Below are positions 1 to 5,431 of a DNA stretch of 6,230 bases, piece after piece. The position numbers and the translations under genes are program-made. The DNA comes from Nitrospirota bacterium (GTDB lineage: Bacteria; Nitrospirota; Nitrospiria; Nitrospirales; UBA8639). The notes beneath the pieces were generated by a model, which saw nothing but the letters and a program-made list of their open reading frames with translations, was not told where the DNA came from and ran no database searches. Position 1 is the first letter of the stretch. Every line of letters starts with the position of its first letter. The stretch covers positions 1 through 6,230 of the forward strand of contig JAOUQB010000156.1 of assembly GCA_029879555.1 (NCBI GenBank). Direction: 5' to 3'.

Positions 1-27
1 GAGTCCCCTCTTCCTTGTGTGACATCC

Positions 28-282
28 TCAACTCTGCAAGTCTTCATCTTCTAGTAAGTCTTCACTGTCAGGCATCCCATACGCCACAAATTTCGCATAC
101 GAGAGATAAATTTGGCTGCTGTCCCGCATCGCGGTTGCCCCGGCCTTCATTCGTTGGAACTTGACTTGGTCTGGTTGGGCCTCACTTTTTTGTAAGGCTC
201 CGACGTATTCTTCTAACAAAATTGAATAGCGTTGCATGGCCTGTTCAATTTCCATATAGGCTTGCATGATGTCTTCTTGCAT
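28..282 (-). CDS. Small helical acidic protein of unknown function
   Basis: An 84-residue product that I do not recognise. The start is well supported: a GGAGG Shine-Dalgarno (290-294 on the plus strand, read as its complement) lies 7 nt before the ATG at 282, and the frame ends in TGA at 28-30. The sequence is rich in E, Q, M, A and K with few prolines. Residues 1-35 and about 38-68 look like two amphipathic helices joined by a polar link near SEAQPDQ. The C-terminus is strongly acidic (SEDLLEDEDLQS). There is no signal peptide, membrane segment or cysteine, so a cytosolic helical-hairpin protein, perhaps a partner or regulator, is an inference only. It is transcribed divergently from the glycosyltransferase operon, with 240-250 bp between them, so it is probably a separate unit. 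Confidence that it is a gene is high; the function is unknown. Confidence 0.8.
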   Translation of the reverse strand: MQEDIMQAYMEIEQAMQRYSILLEEYVGALQKSEAQPDQVKFQRMKAGATAMRDSSQIYLSYAKFVAYGMPDSEDLLEDEDLQS

Positions 283-309
283 TGATGGTCCTCCACGAAA
301 ATAATTTTC

Positions 310-338
310 ACCTTACAAAAGCCCATCTCCCTGGTCAA
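310..338 (-). promoter_or_regulatory. Possible sigma-70 promoter for the small minus-strand gene
   Basis: Read on the minus strand, a TTGACC box (338-333) is followed after 17 nt by TAAGGT (315-310). The -35 box matches the consensus at five of six positions, but the -10 matches at only three, so the call is weak. Its position, about 28 bp upstream of the ATG at 282, is suitable and leaves room for the GGAGG ribosome binding site. Confidence 0.3.
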
Positions 339-427
339 CTTTCGTAGGCATAACCGAAGAGGGTGGGTTCGATGTATTGAGAGGCTGGCGCCGAGATACG
401 GGAAGAGGAATGTTGTGTTGACCACGT

Positions 428-457
428 TTGACCCGTTTTTCTGGTATTCAGTAGAAT
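428..457 (+). promoter_or_regulatory. Sigma-70-like promoter of the glycosyltransferase operon
   Basis: TTGACC (428-433) and TAGAAT (452-457) each differ from the consensus boxes at one position and are separated by 18 nt. Transcription would begin near 464, giving a leader of about 60-70 nt before the first gene. A second TTGACC lies exactly 10 bp upstream (418-423), a spacing of one helical turn that could be an activator half-site or an alternative -35. The leader repeats GTAGAAT (451-457 and 473-479). No riboswitch-like fold is evident. Confidence 0.5.
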
Positions 458-534
458 GCCGTGGCCTAAGTTGTAGAATCCCATCGTGTGTGGTGTTCAA
501 AGAGAAAACGTTGGTGTCTTAGTTGATTCGCGTC

Positions 535-1290
535 ATGAATACCTCACCTCTCCCATGGGTTTCTGTTGTCATTCCCATCAAAGATGAACGGGACAACATT
601 CCGTTATTAGCTAGCCAACTGCTGACATTTTTTGAGGGAAGGCCAGAGAGTGCCACTGCTTCCTTTGAATTGGTGTTTGTGGATGACGGAAGTACGGATG
701 GCAGTGAGGCCGTGTTGGATGAATTGGTCCAACAATCGGATGCCGTTCGGGTTATTCACCTCGACAAAAATCATGGGCAAACGGCTGCTTTTGATGCAGG
801 GTTTCGACAGGCCAAAGGTGAGTTGATTGCGACGATGGATGGAGATCTGCAATATGATCCCGCCGATTTCGCAAAGCTGCTCGTGATGGTGAATCAGGTT
901 GATTTGGTCTGTGGTCGACGTGCGGCGCGCCATGACAACATGGTGCGCCGATGGTCCTCACGCATTGCCAATCAAGTGAGAAATTGGGTCGTGCATGATG
1001 GTATTGCCGATACCGGATGTTCGTTGAAAATTTTTCGACGGGCAGTCGTTGAGCGAATGCCGTTGTTTAAAAACATGCATCGGTTTTTCCCTGCGTTGGC
1101 GCAAATGTATGGCTTTACGGTGACGGAAGTCCCAGTCCAACATTTCCCTCGCACGCATGGTCTGTCGAAATATGGCGTGGGGAATCGACTCTTTGTCGGC
1201 CTGTATGATTTGTTTGCGGTCCGCTGGATGCAAAAGCGCTGTCTGAACTATACGATGCGGGAATCTCAACATCCCAAATCTCAAAGCTGA
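535..1290 (+). CDS. Family 2 glycosyltransferase, DPM1/ArnC-like
   Basis: A GT-A fold glycosyltransferase of about 251 residues, expected to act at the cytosolic membrane face and transfer a nucleotide-activated sugar to a polyprenyl (probably undecaprenyl) phosphate. Visible motifs, counted from ATG 535, are the N-terminal strand VSVVIPIKDERDN (9-21), VDDGSTDGS (49-57), DKNHGQTAAFDAGF (77-90), the metal-binding DxD region MDGDLQYDP (101-109), DTGCSLKIF (159-167), and the C-terminal PRTHGLSKYG (205-214) typical of DPM1-like enzymes. Unlike ArnC or GtrB it lacks C-terminal membrane helices; the next gene may supply a membrane anchor, which is inference. A TTG at 523 is an alternative in-frame start adding four residues; neither start has a clear Shine-Dalgarno. 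It is the first gene of a tight three-gene operon. The family call is firm, but the sugar cannot be read from sequence. Confidence 0.92.
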   Translation: MNTSPLPWVSVVIPIKDERDNIPLLASQLLTFFEGRPESATASFELVFVDDGSTDGSEAVLDELVQQSDAVRVIHLDKNHGQTAAFDAGFRQAKGELIATMDGDLQYDPADFAKLLVMVNQVDLVCGRRAARHDNMVRRWSSRIANQVRNWVVHDGIADTGCSLKIFRRAVVERMPLFKNMHRFFPALAQMYGFTVTEVPVQHFPRTHGLSKYGVGNRLFVGLYDLFAVRWMQKRCLNYTMRESQHPKSQS

Positions 1291-1300
1291 ATGGTTGCGA

Positions 1301-1597
1301 ATGGATTTCACCTCCCTTCCCACGAATGAATTGATTTGGGTAGGAATTGGCTTTTTTGGCCAAAGTTTGTTCTTTTCCCGTTGGTTGCTCCAGTGGTTTG
1401 TCTCAGAGAAAAAATCGGAAAGTCAGATTCCCGTGTCCTTTTGGTATATGAGCTTAGTAGGAAGTGCCATTGTGCTCGCCTACGCGATTCATAAGAATGA
1501 CCCGGTGTTCATTGCCGGACAAAGTGTCGGAACCGTCGTCTATATTCGCAACCTTATTTTGATTCATCGCGCAAAAGAACGAGTCAAGAGTGGATAA
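1301..1597 (+). CDS. Stand-alone LAB_N domain membrane protein
   Basis: A small (98-100 aa) membrane protein matching the lipid-A-disaccharide synthase N-terminal (LAB_N) domain, which is often found as a separate gene without the LpxB catalytic part. Characteristic elements are GFFGQSLFFSRWLLQWFVSEK in the first helix, SQIPVSFWYMSLVGS in the second, and PVFIAGQSVGTVVYIRNL in the third, so three membrane helices are expected. The start is ATG 1301 or TTG 1295; no good Shine-Dalgarno decides it, and translational coupling to the glycosyltransferase stop at 1290 is likely. Its end overlaps the next gene by 8 bp, which again suggests coupling. The molecular role of such stand-alone domains is not established to my knowledge. 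The setting between a GT2 and an ArnT-like enzyme points to polyprenyl-linked sugar transfer to lipid A or another envelope glycan. Confidence 0.88.
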   Translation: MDFTSLPTNELIWVGIGFFGQSLFFSRWLLQWFVSEKKSESQIPVSFWYMSLVGSAIVLAYAIHKNDPVFIAGQSVGTVVYIRNLILIHRAKERVKSG

Positions 1598-3347
1598 TCC
1601 TTCCAATCCATCGGACTCGCCTTCCCCGCTTTCTTCTTCTCTTGCATCCGGGTTTTCACAATCTTCACTCACGCATGTGGTGCTGTTAGTCGTGCTGGGC
1701 ATCTGGCTGTTCGGCCTCGAAGGTGGATGGCTGGGCGGGTTGGAGATGAGTGGGTTGGGGTTAACGGATCGGGATGAAGGCAGTAACGCCGAAGCCGCCC
1801 GAGAGATGCTGGAAACAGGCGATTGGATTTCACCGACACTCAATTATGAACCGCGATACGCGAAACCTGCTTTTGTGTATTGGCTTATAAGCGGCTCCTA
1901 CTCCCTCTTCGGCATCAATGAATTTGCCGCACGATTGCCTTCGGCTATTTCGGGTCTCTGTGTCGTGTTGTTGCAGTATGCGTTTGTGTATCGATGGCTT
2001 GGCGCACCGATGGCGTTGTTGTCGTCGCTCATGCTGCTGCTCAATATGGAATTTCTAGCTATCAATCGTATGGTGCTCACCGACCCGGAGTTGGTCGTCT
2101 TCACCACCTTAGCGGGCTATAGTTGTTGGCAGGCCCTTCAAGGGCACACGAAATCCTGTCGATGGTGGTTTCTCAGCTTTTATCTGGCCATGGGATTCGG
2201 CATGCTGGTCAAGGGACCCGTCGGCATTATCATTCCATTGGTTGGCGTGATTCCCTATCTGACCCTGACGAGACAATGGAAGCTTTTTTGGCAACAAGGA
2301 TTTCCCATCCTAGGCATCGGCCTGGTCCTGTTGGTGGCTGCCCCTTGGTATCTTGCCATGTTCAACATTCATGGTGAGGCCTACTGGTCTGCCGCACAAG
2401 CGAACACCACCGGTCGGTTCATGAATCCTATGGAGGGCCATGGCGGGACGTTCTTTTTTTATGTACCCATCTTGCTGCTGGGGTTTTTCCCGTGGAGTGC
2501 GTTTTTGCCCTCCGTACTCTATCAATCACTGAATCAGTGGAAAGCCTATTGGAACGGGCAGGACTTTGCCTCGCAAGAGCACAATTTGGAATTCTTCCTC
2601 AGCCTGTGGATTGTGGGCCTCTTGATTTTTTTTACCCTCTCGGCCACGCGATTGCCGCATTATATCTATCCGCTGTTTCCAGCGTCGGCCATCTTGGTTG
2701 CGCTGTGGTGGCAACGTTTTCAAGCCATGGTTTTGCCTCTGGATTGGCGAGTGGCTCGATGGCTCCTCCTGGGCATAGGCTATGTGTTGGGGATTGCCAT
2801 CATTGTCGCCCCACCGATCTTTCACCATTTTATCCAGCAAATTGCCAGAGAGTTTCCCGCTGCCGTGCATGTGGATTTTGGGTGGCTTCCAACCATCTTG
2901 GGCTTAGTCATTGTTTTGGGAACCATGGGCATCCGACTTTGTCTGGATTCAGAAGCAAAGCGATCCTGGGCGCTGGCAATAGCCGGTGGGATGATGCTGT
3001 TCTTTGGTGTACTTCTTGTGAAAGGGGCGGTTCCGATCTATCACATGTATTTCATTGAACCACCTCAGCAATTAGCAGCTATTGCCGGGTTTAACTTGGG
3101 GAAAGATGATCGCCTGTTGCAAGTCGGCAGGAAGCGGCCGTCCCTCAGTTTCTATGCCCAACGCAAAGTTCACTTTCTCGGGCCGCACGATGAGCAAGAA
3201 TGGAAGGAGCACCTGGCCGCTTCAGGCAAGAAAATGATAATTCTCCAAACACCGCTCCGGCGGGATGTTCCAGAAGCCGTCGCTGATTGGACCGTTGTCC
3301 TCGAACACGGCGGCTTTTCTCTCCTCTCCAGCGAACCGCTGTTGTAA
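1590..3347 (+). CDS. ArnT-like GT39/PMT_2 family membrane glycosyltransferase
   Basis: A 585-residue polytopic inner-membrane enzyme of the ArnT/PMT_2 class, which moves a sugar from a polyprenyl phosphate donor to lipid A or another periplasmic acceptor. Family signatures are LTDRDEGSNAEAAREMLETGDW (58-79) with the first catalytic acid pair D62-E63, RYAKPAFVYWL (89-99), LTDPEL (163-168) carrying the second acidic site, LVKGPVG (206-212), APWY (251-254), H284 before an aromatic run, and RLPHYIYPLFPA (354-365). About 11-13 hydrophobic segments precede a soluble C-terminal domain of about 100 residues, consistent with ArnT architecture. The GTG start overlaps the LAB_N stop by 8 bp; the first 25 residues are Ser/Pro-rich, and a later start cannot be excluded. 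The usual ArnT FEKP motif reads YAKP here. The donor sugar is unknown: no L-Ara4N synthesis genes are present, so arnT itself is not claimed. Confidence 0.9.
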   Translation: MDNPSNPSDSPSPLSSSLASGFSQSSLTHVVLLVVLGIWLFGLEGGWLGGLEMSGLGLTDRDEGSNAEAAREMLETGDWISPTLNYEPRYAKPAFVYWLISGSYSLFGINEFAARLPSAISGLCVVLLQYAFVYRWLGAPMALLSSLMLLLNMEFLAINRMVLTDPELVVFTTLAGYSCWQALQGHTKSCRWWFLSFYLAMGFGMLVKGPVGIIIPLVGVIPYLTLTRQWKLFWQQGFPILGIGLVLLVAAPWYLAMFNIHGEAYWSAAQANTTGRFMNPMEGHGGTFFFYVPILLLGFFPWSAFLPSVLYQSLNQWKAYWNGQDFASQEHNLEFFLSLWIVGLLIFFTLSATRLPHYIYPLFPASAILVALWWQRFQAMVLPLDWRVARWLLLGIGYVLGIAIIVAPPIFHHFIQQIAREFPAAVHVDFGWLPTILGLVIVLGTMGIRLCLDSEAKRSWALAIAGGMMLFFGVLLVKGAVPIYHMYFIEPPQQLAAIAGFNLGKDDRLLQVGRKRPSLSFYAQRKVHFLGPHDEQEWKEHLAASGKKMIILQTPLRRDVPEAVADWTVVLEHGGFSLLSSEPLL

Positions 3348-3383
3348 GCTCCAGATATGAGAACCTTGATGGAGAATGCTGGC

Positions 3384-3397
3384 ACCACTATAGTGGT
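3384..3397. repeat. Perfect 14-bp palindrome downstream of the GT39 gene
   Basis: ACCACTATAGTGGT reads the same on both strands and begins 37 bp after the GT39 stop. It could be an operator-like site or a weak bidirectional termination hairpin. The following TTTAACTTTC is too T-poor for a confident intrinsic terminator call. Confidence 0.4.
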
Positions 3398-3426
3398 TTA
3401 ACTTTCAACTAAGACCATTCAGAACT

Positions 3427-3461
3427 CCCTCGCCCTTTCAGGGAGAGGGTTGGGGTGAGGG
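3427..3461. repeat. REP-like GC hairpin repeat
   Basis: CCCTCGCCCT (3427-3436) and AGGGAGAGGG (3440-3449) form a 10-bp stem with one mismatch around a 3-nt TTC loop, followed by TTGGGGTGAGGG. The pattern (CCCTCxCCC, then GGGAGAGGG, then GGGGTGAGGG) resembles a dispersed intergenic palindromic repeat seen in many Gram-negative genomes. This comparison is from memory. There is no T-tract, so it is not a classical terminator, although it could stabilise the 3' end of the operon mRNA. Confidence 0.5.
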
Positions 3462-3598
3462 TGGGGGGCTATTTGATGGGTAAAACACTATATTTGTCAC
3501 AGGTAGGGTGAGTGCTGTTCTGCAATGGGGTGGCACTGTCCAGTGATTGGTGTATAGCGAAATGGGCCAGGGCGAGAAACTTGTTGTTTATTCACTCC

Positions 3599-4099
3599 AT
3601 GACGTGTCATAAAAAAGTCTTCAATGTCATTTCGGTTGTCGGTTTGGTTTTTGGCTTTTGGGGGTGCGATTCTGAGAGGCCCTTTCACAGTGAGGCCATC
3701 TATCAGGCTCCAAAAGCAGGATATGAAATGACCATTTCAGCAACGGGAGTCGTGCCTGTAGGAGCGGATATCGTCGATGTGCCATCAGGGAATGTCGAGT
3801 TTCGACCACTGGCCAATCAGCAAGGTAAAAAACGGATGTCGCTGGTGGTTCAGAGTGAAACAAACGCGTCCTACCAGTTTGATGGGGAAAATGCCGCTGC
3901 TGTGGAATGGGACTTCAGAACACGAAAGGCAATTTTTAATGAAATCCTGACTCAGGCCGGTTACAACCAACTCAATGCCGATGAAATCGAGGAAAGTCTG
4001 GAGGTCATGTATGGCGTACTGTATGGACCAAAGGCTGCGCCATTAAAAGGGCAAACAGAATTTTTACAAGTTATCGAGGTTAAACAATCCATGAATTAA
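3599..4099 (+). CDS. Hypothetical exported protein, possible lipoprotein
   Basis: A 166-residue product that I do not recognise. The N-terminus from ATG 3599 looks like an export signal: a basic start (CHKK), a hydrophobic stretch (VFNVISVVGLVFGFWG, about 7-22) and a cysteine at residue 23 followed by a polar sequence. The FWGC lipobox is atypical, because Phe and Trp replace the usual L-[AS], so lipidation is uncertain and a single-helix anchor is possible. The mature part contains short beta-prone stretches (GYEMTISATGVVPVGADIVDVP, MSLVVQSETNASYQF), then a more helical, acidic section (NADEIEESLEVMYGVLYG), and ends QVIEVKQSMN. The start is uncertain: the frame is open upstream to GTG 3512, and TTG 3581/3584 follow a purine-rich GGGCGAG. 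The gene stands alone between a repeat and a duplicated GT39 gene end. No promoter or terminator was found. Confidence 0.6.
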   Translation: MTCHKKVFNVISVVGLVFGFWGCDSERPFHSEAIYQAPKAGYEMTISATGVVPVGADIVDVPSGNVEFRPLANQQGKKRMSLVVQSETNASYQFDGENAAAVEWDFRTRKAIFNEILTQAGYNQLNADEIEESLEVMYGVLYGPKAAPLKGQTEFLQVIEVKQSMN

Positions 4100-4169
4100 C
4101 GAGTTTCCAACATTGGCCTTATGCAGATCCGCTTCACTTCGCAAGGTATCTTTCCAAAAGTTTTTTGTA

Positions 4170-4229
4170 TGGACCGACCCCTTTGAGTACGGTGGCTTCT
4201 CCCTTCTCTCCAGCGAACCGCTGTTGTAA
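4170..4229 (+). pseudogene. Orphan copy of the last 20 codons of the GT39 gene
   Basis: These 60 bp align without gaps to 3288-3347, the last 20 codons of the ArnT-like gene including its TAA. By hand count, 48/60 bases match and the final 24 bp are identical. Translated, 15 of 19 residues agree, including GGFSLLSSEPLL. Most differences within the conserved C-terminal stretch are at third codon positions (GGC/GGT, TTT/TTC, TCT/TCC, CTC/CTT), so both copies probably diverged while coding. Similarity may reach weakly back to about 4133 (LRK aligning with LRR). There is no open frame upstream, so this is the stump of a deleted GT39 paralogue or the edge of a recombination event. It probably makes no product. 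Confidence 0.7.
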
Positions 4230-4291
4230 TAAGCAACCCTAACATTATTAAGCGGATGCCAATAAGGAGTCTAAAAATAGTATGTTATTTG

Positions 4292-4404
4292 TTAATTGAA
4301 CTTTGGTTTTTTCAGGGGACAAGCCGTATTATGAAGGGTTCAATTAAGTCATATGCCGGAATTTTGCAGGACTACTTATATGACAGTCACTAAACTTACG
4401 GCTT
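4292..4404. repeat. Interleaved inverted repeats, possible structured RNA or decayed element
   Basis: Three perfect inverted repeats fall within 113 bp. The first is TTAATTGAAC (4292-4301) with GTTCAATTAA (4338-4347). The second is AAGCCGTA (4321-4328) with TACGGCTT (4397-4404). The third is GTCATAT (4348-4354) with ATATGAC (4378-4384), nested inside the second. The first and second arms interleave, so they could form a pseudoknot-like or mutually exclusive pair of folds. A T-rich run (TTTTTATTTTTTTTC) follows immediately, as in a terminator tail. The function is unknown; no known RNA family was recognised. Confidence 0.35.
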
Positions 4405-4516
4405 TTTATTTTTTTCTTGCCCCATCAACAATGGAAACTTCTAATTTTAGTTAATTGAAACTATATGAAGGAACCAACCGAGCTGCTGTTAGTGTTCGCT
4501 ACGAGGGTGGGAGAAA

Positions 4517-4663
4517 ATGGGCTTTCATAATGGCCCAATAGGGCATACGGTGCTTGACTATCGAAATCCTGGGCATTTCGAAATGCCTGAAGATTATAAA
4601 GTATGCACCTCTTGCCTCCCTTCTTCTTGCATACCCTCCATTCGAGGGGGTGGTGACAAATAA
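4517..4663 (+). CDS. Doubtful 48-residue ORF with three cysteines
   Basis: ATG 4517 opens a 48-codon frame ending TAA 4661-4663, with a plausible GGGAG ribosome binding site (4508-4512) four nucleotides upstream. The product contains HFEMPEDY followed by CTSCLPSSC, a CxxC pair plus a further cysteine, and a GGGDK tail. I do not recognise it. Part of the frame is a 16-bp DNA palindrome and another part a GC hairpin, so the open frame may be accidental. Confidence 0.2.
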   Translation: MGFHNGPIGHTVLDYRNPGHFEMPEDYKVCTSCLPSSCIPSIRGGGDK

Positions 4664-4788
4664 ATGAGAACTTCTGTTAAGGTAATTCATTCATAAATTA
4701 CTGATTGAGTCGCACGGCCTCTGGTTTCTTTTCCAAACTCTGGGAAAATTTTAGATTCGGAGAGGCAGGCTCGCAATTTTTCATGTTT

Positions 4789-4793
4789 GGAGG
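4789..4793 (+). promoter_or_regulatory. Ribosome binding site fixing the PEP-CTERM gene start
   Basis: GGAGG lies 7 nt before ATG 4801. It decides the start against the longer open frame running back to TTG 4705, whose extra residues do not resemble a signal peptide and lack a ribosome binding site. Confidence 0.85.
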
Positions 4794-4800
4794 ATACTCC

Positions 4801-5346
4801 ATGTACCAACTTCCAAGTTACCCCATCACAAGAAAAGCATTCAAATTCACCTGGCTTGCTGTATTCGTTTTTTCCCTCCTCACACATCAGTCTCACGCGA
4901 TGAATTTCCAGGTTCAACTTGAGTCCGAGGCTGATGTGGGGTCGAATGAAGTCCTCTACATCGCCTACAATTCGTTCACCGATCTCACTGGGAGCATTGA
5001 GGCAGGTAGCTTTTTCTCTCCGGTGAACATTAGTGGCGCCTATAGCACCACAGGGCTAGCGTACGATGGGAGCCAATATATCGTTCAACTTGAGTCCGAG
5101 GCTGATGTGGGGTCGAATGAAGTCCTCTACATCACCTACAATTCGTTCACCGATCTCACTGGGAGCATCGAGGCAGGCAGCTTTTTCTCTCCGGTGAACA
5201 TTAGTGGTGCCTATAGCACCACGGGGCTAGCGTACGATGGGAATAAAGGCAGTTCTGGGGGAGTCATTCCCGAACCTTCCACCATGCTTCTCTTTGGTAC
5301 TGGATTAGCGGGTTTGGCTGGGTGGCGTTGGCGAAAACCAAGGTAA
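4801..5346 (+). CDS. PEP-CTERM sorting domain protein with two 57-aa repeats
   Basis: A 181-residue exported protein. Residues 1-33 form a signal peptide: basic ITRK, hydrophobic core FTWLAVFVFSLL, probable cleavage after SHA. The C-terminus is a standard PEP-CTERM tag: PEP at 157-159, hydrophobic MLLFGTGLAGLAGW and basic RWRKPR. In characterised lineages this tag is processed by an exosortase at the inner membrane, and the protein is linked to exopolysaccharide or biofilm matrix. Between them lie two near-identical units (38-94 and 95-148) with VQLESEADVGSNEVLY, NSFTDLTGSIEAGSFF and SGAYSTTGLAYDG segments. These look beta-rich and may be propeller-blade-like, which is inference. A Ser/Gly linker (KGSSGG) precedes the tag. 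No exosortase gene is in view. The gene appears monocistronic and ends at a strong terminator. Confidence 0.92.
   Translation: MYQLPSYPITRKAFKFTWLAVFVFSLLTHQSHAMNFQVQLESEADVGSNEVLYIAYNSFTDLTGSIEAGSFFSPVNISGAYSTTGLAYDGSQYIVQLESEADVGSNEVLYITYNSFTDLTGSIEAGSFFSPVNISGAYSTTGLAYDGNKGSSGGVIPEPSTMLLFGTGLAGLAGWRWRKPR
4912..5241 (+). repeat. 171-bp tandem direct repeat inside the PEP-CTERM gene
   Basis: Unit 1 begins at 4912 and unit 2 at 5083, a period of 171 bp (57 codons). Over the 159 bp shared (4912-5070 and 5083-5241) I count five differences. Four are synonymous; one (GCC to ACC) changes Ala55 to Thr112. The near identity means a recent in-frame duplication or ongoing homogenisation. The second unit stops short where the Ser/Gly linker starts. 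Confidence 0.95.
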
Positions 5347-5373
5347 CCTAGATAGAGAAAATTCTTGTGAAGG

Positions 5374-5406
5374 AGCCCTTGACCATCCGAGTCAGGGGCT
5401 TTTTTT
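5374..5406 (+). terminator. Intrinsic terminator of the PEP-CTERM gene
   Basis: AGCCCTTGAC (5374-5383) pairs with GTCAGGGGCT (5391-5400) in a 10-bp stem with one G-T wobble and a 7-nt loop. A run of seven T follows (5400-5406). It lies 27 bp after the stop codon. Confidence 0.92.
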
Positions 5407-5431
5407 GTAAAAAGAAGTGGGGAAGGTCCTT

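Larger units (their letters stand above)
4230..4800. other. 571-bp intergenic region with several inverted repeats
   Basis: No convincing gene was found. Visible structure: an AT-rich left half with inverted repeats (annotated at 4292-4404) followed by a T-rich stretch (4403-4416); a third TTAATTGAA at 4451-4459; GCCC-AATA-GGGC (4533-4544); the 16-bp palindrome GGCATTTCGAAATGCC (4572-4587); a CCCTC-CATTC-GAGGG hairpin (4634-4648); and a TTTTCC/GGAAAA hairpin (4729-4748). No strong sigma-70 promoter and no sigma-54 (GG-N10-GC) site could be found for the PEP-CTERM gene downstream. Possible short reading frames at 4465-4530 and 4517-4663 are not well supported. Confidence 0.5.

Noticed and set aside
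213..500. 95-codon minus-strand frame covering the divergent intergenic region
   Set aside because: It overlaps the well-supported 84-aa gene in another frame, has no ribosome binding site and runs across the operon promoter. The residues look like translated non-coding sequence.
3473..3494. TTGATG and TATATT as a promoter for the lipoprotein gene
   Set aside because: The boxes are only 10 bp apart, too close for a sigma-70 promoter.
4465..4530. 21-residue plus-strand ORF beginning MKEPTELLL
   Set aside because: It is very short and out of frame with the next ORF, and no leader-peptide logic (attenuator or regulatory codon run) is visible.
4499..4690. 63-codon minus-strand frame in the intergenic region
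   Set aside because: There is no ribosome binding site or recognisable motif, and it overlaps hairpins and the palindrome. It is most likely accidental.
4764..4780. Possible sigma-54 promoter (AGGCAGGCTCGCA) before the PEP-CTERM gene
   Set aside because: The GG and GC elements are 7 nt apart instead of 10, so it does not fit the -24/-12 pattern.
4705..4800. N-terminal extension of the PEP-CTERM protein from TTG 4705
   Set aside because: The strong GGAGG before ATG 4801 and the proper signal peptide starting there favour the shorter form.
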